NCBI GenBank assembly: GCA_030040475.1
Contig: JASHTQ010000374.1
Location: 1-7,195, forward strand
DNA length: 7,195 nucleotides
Origin: Streptosporangiaceae bacterium
GTDB taxonomy: Bacteria; Actinomycetota; Actinomycetes; Streptosporangiales; Streptosporangiaceae
Direction of reading: 5' to 3'
The notes beneath the pieces were generated by a model. It was not told where the DNA came from. It worked only from the letters and a program-made list of their open reading frames with translations, and searched no databases. Each line of letters opens with the position of its first letter. Position 1 is the stretch's first letter. Below, piece after piece: positions 1-5,055 of this stretch. The translations under genes were made by a program, and so were the position numbers.

Positions 1-797
1 GAGCGGAGCTCCAGGTCGATCAGGCGGGCCGAGGAGTCGGTGAACCGCCGGACCAGCGACGGGCTGGCGCCCATCGTCTTGGCCAGCTGGACGCCGTTGA
101 TCGACAGGCCCTCCTCGATCGTCACGTTGAGGTCGGCGAGCTCGCGCTGCTGCTCGGTGGTGATGGCGCGGCGCATCCTGGCGACCTTCCGGGTCAGGAA
201 GATGGCCGGCGGCATGACCACGAGCGAGATCAGCGACAGTCGCCAGGACAGGGCGACCATCGCGACGATGCTGGCCACCGCGGTGGTGAGGTTGGCGGCG
301 ATGGAGGTCGCGGTCGAGGTTACGACCGATTCCATGCCGCCTATGTCGTTCTGGATGCGGGACTGCACCTCGCCGGTGCGGGTGCGGGTGAAGAACGCGA
401 TCGACTGCCGCTGCAGGTGGGTGAAGACGCTGGTGCGCAGCTCGTGCATGACGTGCTGGCCGACCTTGGTGCTGATCCAGGTCTGGATGACGCCGAACGC
501 CGAGGTGATCGCGGCGACCGCGACCATCCCGATGACCAGCCAGACGAGCAGCCGCAGGTTCCTGTCCGGCAGGGCGATGTCGATGACCGCGCGGAGCAGG
601 AACGGCGAGGCCAGCCCGACGACGGAAGAGGCCGCGATGATCGCGGTGACGATGGCCAGCTGCCACCGGTAGGGGCGGAACAGCTGGCAGAGCCTGCGCA
701 GCGATACCTCGCGTGCCTGCGCCTTTTCCGCGGCGGTGACGGTCCCGGGGCCGCGGTCCCGGCCGGGCTTATCCCGGTTCATGTGGGGTGATGCCAA
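1..797 (-). CDS. ABC exporter, N-terminal membrane domain (partial)
   Basis: This is the N-terminal part of an ABC exporter of the type that joins a six-helix membrane domain to an ATPase domain in one chain. The ATPase domain would lie beyond base 1 and is not visible. Counting from the ATG at 782, a basic leader (1-38) is followed by hydrophobic segments at about 41-63, 78-101 and 160-197. The stretch QRQSIAFFTRTRTGEVQSRI (125-144) is the typical 'FF..TGE..SR..ND' signature of this membrane domain. A TTG at 797-795 is in frame five codons upstream of the ATG and lies 8 nt after the good ribosome site AAAGGAA (811-805), while the ATG lies 23 nt from it, so I prefer TTG. The gene diverges from a MarR regulator, a common arrangement for drug or lipid efflux pumps. 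The substrate is unknown. Such proteins act as homodimers or as heterodimers with a second half-transporter, which may lie to the left. Confidence 0.9.
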   Translation of the reverse strand, partial: MASPHMNRDKPGRDRGPGTVTAAEKAQAREVSLRRLCQLFRPYRWQLAIVTAIIAASSVVGLASPFLLRAVIDIALPDRNLRLLVWLVIGMVAVAAITSAFGVIQTWISTKVGQHVMHELRTSVFTHLQRQSIAFFTRTRTGEVQSRIQNDIGGMESVVTSTATSIAANLTTAVASIVAMVALSWRLSLISLVVMPPAIFLTRKVARMRRAITTEQQRELADLNVTIEEGLSINGVQLAKTMGASPSLVRRFTDSSARLIDLELR

Positions 798-804
798 GAG
801 GCGG

Positions 805-811
805 TTCCTTT
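805..811 (-). promoter_or_regulatory. Ribosome binding site deciding a TTG start
   Basis: Read on the minus strand this is AAAGGAA, a good match to the anti-Shine-Dalgarno sequence. It sits 7-8 nt before TTG (797) and more than 20 nt before the next in-frame ATG (782). This favours TTG as the start of the ABC exporter. Confidence 0.5.
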
Positions 812-831
812 CGTTTCGTCACATGCATTGA

Positions 832-844
832 TGAGGTTACCTCA
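832..844. promoter_or_regulatory. Probable MarR operator (TGAGGT-T-ACCTCA)
   Basis: A perfect 6+1+6 palindrome, TGAGGTTACCTCA, lies in the gap between the divergent ABC exporter and marR-type gene. A second copy of the half-site follows as TGAGGGTAT at 848-856, 16 bp downstream. MarR dimers commonly bind such palindromes in the divergent promoter they share with their target, so autoregulation plus control of the exporter is the natural reading. Seen: the symmetry and position. Inferred: that the adjacent regulator binds here. Confidence 0.55.
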
Positions 845-855
845 ATATGAGGGTA

Positions 856-873
856 TAGCAGCAAACCCTGCTA
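856..873. promoter_or_regulatory. Second inverted repeat in the marR/ABC gap
   Basis: TAGCAG (856-861) and CTGCTA (868-873) are exact reverse complements separated by six bases. The element overlaps the proposed -10 of the marR-type gene (872-877), so a bound protein would block that promoter. It differs in sequence from the TGAGGT palindrome, so it may be bound by a different protein or be chance. A 6-bp arm match in a short gap is only moderate evidence. Confidence 0.3.
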
Positions 874-877
874 CTGT
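872..877 (+). promoter_or_regulatory. Candidate -10 for a leaderless marR-type mRNA
   Basis: TACTGT fits the TAnnnT pattern of actinobacterial -10 elements and ends 6 nt before the GTG start at 884. Transcription would begin at or next to the start codon. No Shine-Dalgarno sequence is present before this GTG, which agrees with a leaderless message. No convincing -35 is visible (TGAGGG at 848-853 is 18 nt upstream and weak). Confidence 0.35.
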
Positions 878-883
878 ATTCCC

Positions 884-1366
884 GTGACCTCCGACCGCGG
901 CGAAGCGGGCCGACCCGAGCCCGCTGAGCCAGGTAACGGCCCGGCCGGCGCCGATCCGGCCGGCGATGAGGGGCTGGCCGACGCCTTCAGCGCGGTCGCC
1001 CGCCAGCTCCGCGAGAAGTCGGCGGAGACGCTGGCGCCGTGGGGCATCACCCCGGCCCACCTGCGCGCCCTGCGGACCCTGGCCAGGCACGGGACGATGC
1101 GGCTGTCCGAGCTGTCCGACCGGCTGGAGATCGCGCCGCGCACGGCCACCGAGGTGGTGGACGCGCTGCAGGCCAGGGACCTGGTCCGGCGCCGCGCCGA
1201 CCCGGGCGACAGGCGCGCCACCCTGGTCGAGGTGACCGACCACGGCGGCGAGATCCTGGCCGAGATCCGCGGCGCCCGCGGGACAGAAGCCGGGCGCGTC
1301 TTCGGCCGTCTCGGCCCGGCCGACCGCGCCGAACTGGCTCGCATCCTCGGCAACCTCCGCGACTGA
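884..1366 (+). CDS. MarR-family winged-helix transcriptional regulator
   Basis: A 160-residue protein, slightly longer than the usual 140-150 because of an acidic, Pro/Gly-rich N-terminal tail (1-30). Helix 1 covers about 31-50. The winged helix-turn-helix follows at about 55-125: LSELSDRLEIAPRTATEVVD (75-94) is the helix-turn-helix, and the wing (102-118) carries the DPGDRR stretch typical of MarR proteins, normally written DxRD..R. The C-terminal helix (125-158) completes the dimer interface. It has no cysteine, so thiol-based redox sensing of the OhrR type is unlikely; a small-molecule ligand is more probable. GTG at 884 is chosen because it begins right after a plausible -10 and because no better start fits the fold. 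It diverges from the ABC exporter and very likely represses both itself and the exporter through the palindromes between them. The ligand cannot be read from sequence. Confidence 0.92.
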   Translation: MTSDRGEAGRPEPAEPGNGPAGADPAGDEGLADAFSAVARQLREKSAETLAPWGITPAHLRALRTLARHGTMRLSELSDRLEIAPRTATEVVDALQARDLVRRRADPGDRRATLVEVTDHGGEILAEIRGARGTEAGRVFGRLGPADRAELARILGNLRD

Positions 1367-1438
1367 CCCCGGCGGCGGCGCGTGGGTCCCCGGCCCCATC
1401 CTCGCGAGCGGCTCCCCGGCCCGGCCCTTGTGGGGTGC

Positions 1439-1600
1439 GTGTGCCACGAGCCCCGATCGCCGGTCCTGCCGTGAGGTACGTGGGTCACGAGCCCCGGTAG
1501 ACGGGGCTCGTGGCCCACGAGCCCCGATCCAGCGCGTGTCCCCGGGCGGGTGTGTGCGCGATCGGCCCCGTGGTGCGAGGCCTGTGCGTCACAAGTCCCG
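1439..1600. repeat. Cluster of GTGGGTCACGAGCCCCG-like repeats
   Basis: Copies: GTGTGCCACGAGCCCCGATC at 1439-1458; GTGGGTCACGAGCCCCG at 1480-1496; an inverted copy CGGGGCTCGTGGCCCAC at 1502-1518; GTGGCCCACGAGCCCCGATC at 1510-1529, which shares bases with the inverted copy; and a decayed copy GTGCGTCACAAGTCCCG at 1584-1600 (14 of 17 bases match the second copy). The 11-base core CACGAGCCCCG is identical in three direct copies and in the inverted one. Spacing is irregular (about 20-75 bp), so this is not a CRISPR array. It resembles a dispersed palindromic intergenic repeat, but I do not recognise a named family. Confidence 0.7.
1479..1519. terminator. 18-bp-stem hairpin, possible bidirectional terminator
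   Basis: The left arm CGTGGGTCACGAGCCCCG (1479-1496) pairs with the right arm CGGGGCTCGTGGCCCACG (1502-1519) around the 5-base loop GTAGA. Seventeen pairs are Watson-Crick and one is G-U (1485 with 1513). It lies between convergent genes, about 110 bp after the marR-type stop and about 200 bp after the reductase stop. It could stop transcription from both sides. There is no U-tract, which is common for terminators in high-GC actinomycetes but leaves the role unproven. It is also built from two copies of the local repeat, so it may instead be a repeat element. Confidence 0.45.
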
Positions 1601-1644
1601 TGCGCGTTCCGGCCAGCCAGCCCGGGGCTGCCTGCAGAGCTGGC

Positions 1645-1710
1645 GCGGGCCCTTGTGTGGGGCAAGGGGACCCGCATCCCATCGCTGGGGCGCAGCCCCG
1701 GGGAGGGGCT
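1645..1710 (-). terminator. GC-rich stem-loops just after the reductase stop
   Basis: Two stem-loops lie downstream of the reductase stop codon at 1720. AGCCCC (1694-1699) pairs exactly with GGGGCT (1705-1710) around GGGGA, starting about 10 nt past the stop. Further on, GCGGG-CCCTTG (1645-1655) pairs with CAAGGG-GA-CCCGC (1663-1675), an 11-bp stem with a 2-base bulge. Neither has a T-run. An alternative fold pairs GGGGC (1687-1691) with GCCCC (1695-1699). A Rho-independent role is possible but not shown. Confidence 0.35.
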
Positions 1711-1719
1711 CGGGAGTCA

Positions 1720-2640
1720 CTAGAGGGGGAGGCGCTTCTTGGCTTGCTCGTAGAGGTCGGGGGGGAGGGGGCCGCGCTGGGCGACGGCGATGTTGCCGGC
1801 CAGGTGGGCCGGGTTCGAGGTGCCGACGATCGTGGTCGACAAGCCGGGATGGCTGAGCGTGAAGCGCAGGACGAACTCCATGTTGCTCATGCCCGCCTCG
1901 GCCAGCAGGTCGGCGATGCCGGAGGTCTCCCAGTTCCGCTGGCCGAGGCCGGGGTCCTGGCTAAGCGGCCCGGTTCGCCAGTTCTTGTCCTCCGCCGCGG
2001 CGCCGCGCGCCGCGCCGCCCCTGATGAACGTGCCCGCGCCCGCGTCGGCGGCCGCGGCGATGAGCTCCTCGTGATCGCGCTGGACCGCCGAGTACGGGAT
2101 CTGGAAGACGTCGAAGACGCCCATCGCGATGTGATCGGGCAGGTTCGGCAGGATGCCCGACATGCCGATGAAGCGGACCTTGCCCTCGGCCTGGAGGTCG
2201 TGAAGCGTCTGCACCGTGTGGTTCTCCTCGAGCGTCGCCCGGCTCGGTGACATGTGCACCTGGACCAGGTCGAGGCGGTCGGTGCGCAGCCGGCGCAGCG
2301 ACTGCTCGACGTCGGCGCGGACATTCGCCGGGCTGTAGTCATGCTGATAAGGCGGCACCGCGTCGGCCGGGGGCGCGAGCGGGCACCCGCACTTGGAGGC
2401 GAGGAAGAACTCGTCCCTGCGGTGGGCGATGTAGCCGCCGATCAGCTCCTCGCTGCGACCGTAGTCGGGCGAGGTGTCGATCAGGTTGATCCCGCCGTCG
2501 AGAACCGCGTTCAGCAGGCGTCCCGCGTCCTCGTCGGCGATCTCGGGACCGCGTGGCCGGCCTCTCAGCTCCATGGCGCCGTAGCCGAGAATCGTCACTT
2601 CCGCGCCGGTGCGCCCGAGGATCCGCGTCATGATCGTCAT
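1720..2640 (-). CDS. Aldo/keto reductase
   Basis: A 306-residue NAD(P)H-dependent oxidoreductase of the aldo/keto reductase superfamily, a soluble (beta/alpha)8 barrel that reduces aldehydes or ketones to alcohols. The catalytic tetrad is complete: Asp55 and Tyr60 in NLIDTSPDYGRSEELIGGY, Lys83 in LASKCG, and His129 in LVQVHMS. The stretch IVGTSNPAHLAGN (271-283) matches the C-terminal part that binds the cofactor phosphate in this family. Length is normal. Two starts compete: ATG at 2640 lies 2 nt after AGGAG (2647-2643), too close, and ATG at 2631 lies 11 nt after it. The first ATG could instead be leaderless, since TAGCGT (2653-2648) lies 7 nt before it. The protein changes by only three residues. 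It diverges from the amidohydrolase across about 120 bp and may act on a product of that enzyme or of the aldolase nearby. The substrate is unknown. An in-frame extension upstream to 3051 is antisense to the amidohydrolase and is not part of the gene. Confidence 0.93.
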   Translation of the reverse strand: MTIMTRILGRTGAEVTILGYGAMELRGRPRGPEIADEDAGRLLNAVLDGGINLIDTSPDYGRSEELIGGYIAHRRDEFFLASKCGCPLAPPADAVPPYQHDYSPANVRADVEQSLRRLRTDRLDLVQVHMSPSRATLEENHTVQTLHDLQAEGKVRFIGMSGILPNLPDHIAMGVFDVFQIPYSAVQRDHEELIAAAADAGAGTFIRGGAARGAAAEDKNWRTGPLSQDPGLGQRNWETSGIADLLAEAGMSNMEFVLRFTLSHPGLSTTIVGTSNPAHLAGNIAVAQRGPLPPDLYEQAKKRLPL

Positions 2641-2723
2641 GGCTCCTACGCTATCCGGGCGGATCCTCGTGCCCGCCGCCGGGTGAGACCGGGCCGGCGC
2701 CCGGAAGAAGCGATGCTCTCGGC

Positions 2724-2752
2724 TTGCTTGCGCCGCCGGGCGCGGACATGAT
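2724..2752 (+). promoter_or_regulatory. Candidate sigma-70-type promoter of the amidohydrolase
   Basis: TTGCTT (2724-2729) and CATGAT (2747-2752) are separated by exactly 17 bp. They match TTGACA at three positions and TATAAT at four. Transcription would start near 2759, giving a 5' leader of only about 6 nt before ATG 2765, or none before TTG 2759. This agrees with the lack of a Shine-Dalgarno sequence. Moderate to weak support. Confidence 0.33.
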
Positions 2753-2764
2753 AGCGGCTTGACG

Positions 2765-4261
2765 ATGAGCGAGATTCCCGAAGCGACGGCGCCCGATCTC
2801 GTGGTGCGCGGCGGGCGCGTCGTCGATCCCGAGTCCGGCCGTGACGAGATCGCCGACGTCGCGATCGCGAATGGCAGCGTCGTGGCCATCGGCGCCGGCG
2901 TCGCGCCGGGAGCGCTCGAGCTCGACGCCGCGGGCCACGTGGTCACCGCCGGCTTCATCGACCTGCACAGCCACGTCAACGGCATCGCCGGGCTGCGGCT
3001 GCAGGCCCTGGACGGCGTCACCACCGCGCTCGAGCTGGAGGCCGGCGTCACGCCGGTGGCGGCGGCCTACGACCGCGCCGGCCGGGAGGGCAGGCCGGTC
3101 AACTTCGGGTTCGCCGCGTCCTGGGCGCTGGCTCGGATGGAAGCCGTCGCGGGCATCCGGCTCGACGGCAGGCTTGAGGTCTTCCTGGCGAACATCGCTA
3201 CCTCCGCATGGCAGCAACAGGCGGCTCCGGCGCAGGTGACCGCGATGCTGTCCCGGCTGTCCGCCGACCTCGCCGACGGAGCGCTCGGCATCGGCGTCCT
3301 GGTCGGCTACGCACCGGGCAGCGATCCCGGCGAGTACCTCCAGGTCGCGGCCCTTGCGGCGGCGGCCGGAGTGCCGACCTTCACGCACGCGCGCGACATG
3401 ATCGAGATGGTGCCTGGCGCCAGGATCGACGGTGCCGAGGAGATAGTCCGGGCGGCCGGCGAGACCGGCGCTCGGATGCACTACTGCCATCTCAACAGCA
3501 CGTCGCAGCGCCACGTGGACCGCGTGCTCGACCTGGTAGGCCGCGCCCAGCGGGCCGGCTCCCGCGTGACCACCGAGGCCTATCCGTACGGCTCAGGGAT
3601 GACCGGCATCGGTGCCGCGTTCCTCGCGCCCGAGCGATTGGCCGAGCGCCGCCTGACGCCGCGGTCGCTGACCTACGTGCCGACCGGGGAGCGGGTTGCC
3701 AGCGCGGACCGGCTCGGGGAGCTGCGGGCGACCGATCCAGGCGGGCTGGTCATCATCCGGCTGCTGGACGAGGACGACCCGGCCGACCTGCGGCTGCTGC
3801 TGAGCTCGCTGACCTTCCCCGGCGCGATGGTCGCCAGCGACGCGATGCCGCTGACCTGGTCAGGACCGGCTCCGGATCCGATGAGCTGGCCGCTGCGCGC
3901 CGATGCCGTGACGCACCCGCGGACGGCGGGCACCTTCAGCCGCGCGCTGCGGATGCTCGCCCGCCGCGACGGCCCGCTTGGCCTGGCAGAAACGCTGCGG
4001 CGGTGCAGCCTGCTGCCCGCCCAGTTGCTGCAAGGCCACGTGCCCGCGATGCGCCGCAAGGGGCGGCTACGGCCAGGATCCGACGCGGACATCGTGGTGT
4101 TCGACCCCGATACCGTGACCGACCAGGCGACCTACCTGGCGAGCACCCGCCCGTCATCCGGCATCAGGCACGTGCTGGTCAATGGCACCCCGGTGGTCAG
4201 GGACGGCGAGCTCGTCCCGTCTGCCCTGCCGGGAAAGCCGGTCAGGGCCTCGGTCTCGTAG
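2765..4261 (+). CDS. D-aminoacylase-type amidohydrolase
   Basis: A 498-residue metal-dependent hydrolase of the amidohydrolase superfamily, closest in layout to D-aminoacylases / N-acyl-D-amino-acid deacylases (about 480-500 residues). The N-terminal beta-sandwich strand reads DLVVRGGRVVDP, followed by GFIDLHSH with the metal ligands His68 and His70. Further expected residues are His208 in FTHARD, His242 in HYCHLN and Asp359 in VASDAMP, and the C-terminal part closes with the usual GRLRPGSDADIVVFDP. Known D-aminoacylases carry a bridging Cys in a GVTT....NCG motif; here the same place reads GVTTALELEAG, so no Cys is present and Glu90 or Glu92 is the likely replacement. There is no secretion signal, so it should act in the cytoplasm. 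Start: ATG 2765 preferred; TTG 2759 is two codons upstream in frame; neither has a clear ribosome site. Its end is 1 nt from the end of the convergent aldolase gene. The exact substrate (N-acyl amino acid, hydantoin-like or other cyclic amide) is not determined. Confidence 0.88.
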   Translation: MSEIPEATAPDLVVRGGRVVDPESGRDEIADVAIANGSVVAIGAGVAPGALELDAAGHVVTAGFIDLHSHVNGIAGLRLQALDGVTTALELEAGVTPVAAAYDRAGREGRPVNFGFAASWALARMEAVAGIRLDGRLEVFLANIATSAWQQQAAPAQVTAMLSRLSADLADGALGIGVLVGYAPGSDPGEYLQVAALAAAAGVPTFTHARDMIEMVPGARIDGAEEIVRAAGETGARMHYCHLNSTSQRHVDRVLDLVGRAQRAGSRVTTEAYPYGSGMTGIGAAFLAPERLAERRLTPRSLTYVPTGERVASADRLGELRATDPGGLVIIRLLDEDDPADLRLLLSSLTFPGAMVASDAMPLTWSGPAPDPMSWPLRADAVTHPRTAGTFSRALRMLARRDGPLGLAETLRRCSLLPAQLLQGHVPAMRRKGRLRPGSDADIVVFDPDTVTDQATYLASTRPSSGIRHVLVNGTPVVRDGELVPSALPGKPVRASVS

Positions 4262-4262
4262 C

Positions 4263-4982
4263 TCAGCCGCGGGCGAGGCCGAACTCGGCAGCGGTGTGCC
4301 TGGCGATCGCCCCGGCGTCGTCGGCGACGGTGATGACAGTGCAGCCGGCATCGCGGTACCGGCGGGCGGTGACGCCATCGGTGGCGTGCACCCCGACCGG
4401 CTTGCCGGTGGCCGAGCAGGCCGCCCAGACGCGCTGCAGCGCCCGGCTCAGCACCGGGTCGTCCGGATCGCGCGCACAGCCCAGAGACAGTGACAGGTCT
4501 CCCGGGCCGACGTAGAGGCCGTCGACGCCATCGACGGCCAGGATCGCGTCGAGCTCGGCGAGAGCGTCGGCCGACTCGGCCATGACCAGGCAGAACGGCT
4601 CCGCGGCGGCTAGCACGCCGCCCACGGACCGGTGCCCGGCAGGCGGGTAGCGAACCGCGCCGGCCACCTGGCGGGCCTGGGCAGCCGAGTCGACGTTCGG
4701 CACGATGACGCCTTCGCAGCCTAGGTCCAGCGCCCGCCCGATATCGGCGGTGTGCGCGTGCCGGACCCGGGCAACCGGCGTCGCGCCTGCCAGCCGGATC
4801 GCGCTTGTCATCCCGGGCAGGTCGGTTTCGGTGGCCCCGCCGTGCTGCAGGTCGATGACCACGTAGTCCAGGCCCGCGGCGGCCAGCAGCCGCACGCTCA
4901 GCGCCGAAGGGATCACCGACCAGGCGCCGTACAGGGGCTCGCGGGCGACGAGCCGGGAACGGAAGGCAGCGGCGATCGGCAT
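4263..4982 (-). CDS. HpcH/HpaI-family class II aldolase
   Basis: A 239-residue enzyme of the HpcH/HpaI aldolase family, metal-dependent lyases that split 2-oxo-4-hydroxy acids into pyruvate and an aldehyde (known members act on 4-hydroxy-2-oxoheptanedioate and 2-keto-3-deoxy sugar acids). Key residues visible: His47 in VIDLQHG, Arg72 in VARVRH, the metal ligands Glu136 in LVMAES and Asp162 in YVGPGDLSLSLG, plus GCEGVIVPNVDSAAQA (88-103) shared by the family. Length is a little short (usual 250-265). ATG 4982 is chosen because the protein then begins like family members, with FRSRLVAREPLYG. An in-frame GTG at 5078 has AGGA 7 nt before it and would overlap the MFS gene end, but the extra 32 residues look unlike the family and use many T-ending codons. 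Downstream of the MFS gene by 73 nt, likely in one operon; a small stem CGCCG/CGGCG (5035-5048) lies between them. The substrate is unknown. Confidence 0.9.
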   Translation of the reverse strand: MPIAAAFRSRLVAREPLYGAWSVIPSALSVRLLAAAGLDYVVIDLQHGGATETDLPGMTSAIRLAGATPVARVRHAHTADIGRALDLGCEGVIVPNVDSAAQARQVAGAVRYPPAGHRSVGGVLAAAEPFCLVMAESADALAELDAILAVDGVDGLYVGPGDLSLSLGCARDPDDPVLSRALQRVWAACSATGKPVGVHATDGVTARRYRDAGCTVITVADDAGAIARHTAAEFGLARG

Positions 4983-5055
4983 GGGGACAGCGAACCATAC
5001 CCGCTCGTCCGGCCCGACGGCAGGGCGAGGAAGCCGCCGAAGACGGCGTTCCTGG

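Larger units (their letters stand above)
1367..1719. other. 353-bp non-coding stretch with repeats and hairpins
   Basis: This convergent gap lies between the ends of the marR-type gene and the aldo/keto reductase gene. Open frames cross it on both strands, but their translations are low-complexity Arg/Gly/Pro/Ala with no recognisable domain, no ribosome site and no start that fits. What it does hold is a family of short repeats around CACGAGCCCCG, an 18-bp hairpin, and GC-rich stem-loops close to the reductase stop codon. Each is listed separately. Confidence 0.65.

Noticed and set aside
40..672. Plus-strand open frame of 210 codons
   Set aside because: It is antisense to the ABC exporter, whose minus-strand frame runs without a stop through the region and encodes recognisable membrane-domain motifs. 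The plus-strand product has no domain I recognise.
1439..1600. CRISPR array
   Set aside because: Repeat copies differ in spacing and orientation, two overlap, and there is no cas gene in the window.
871..1677. Minus-strand open frames opposite the marR-type gene (842-1447, 871-1677)
   Set aside because: They are Arg/Pro/Ser-rich shadows of a clear MarR coding frame and have no recognisable domain.
1428..2250. Plus-strand open frames starting in the repeat region (1428-1856, 1510-2250)
   Set aside because: They start within repeats and continue antisense through the aldo/keto reductase. Composition is low-complexity and no start with a ribosome site is seen.
2641..3514. Minus-strand frames opposite the amidohydrolase (2651-3514 and the 5' extension of the reductase to 3051)
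   Set aside because: The amidohydrolase frame has all expected catalytic motifs. The opposite frames show none, and the reductase fold begins near 2640.
3208..4515. Long plus-strand frame of 435 codons overlapping amidohydrolase and aldolase
   Set aside because: It spans the ends of two well-supported genes in a wrong frame and is rich in Arg, Gly and Ala, as expected for a GC-rich shadow frame.
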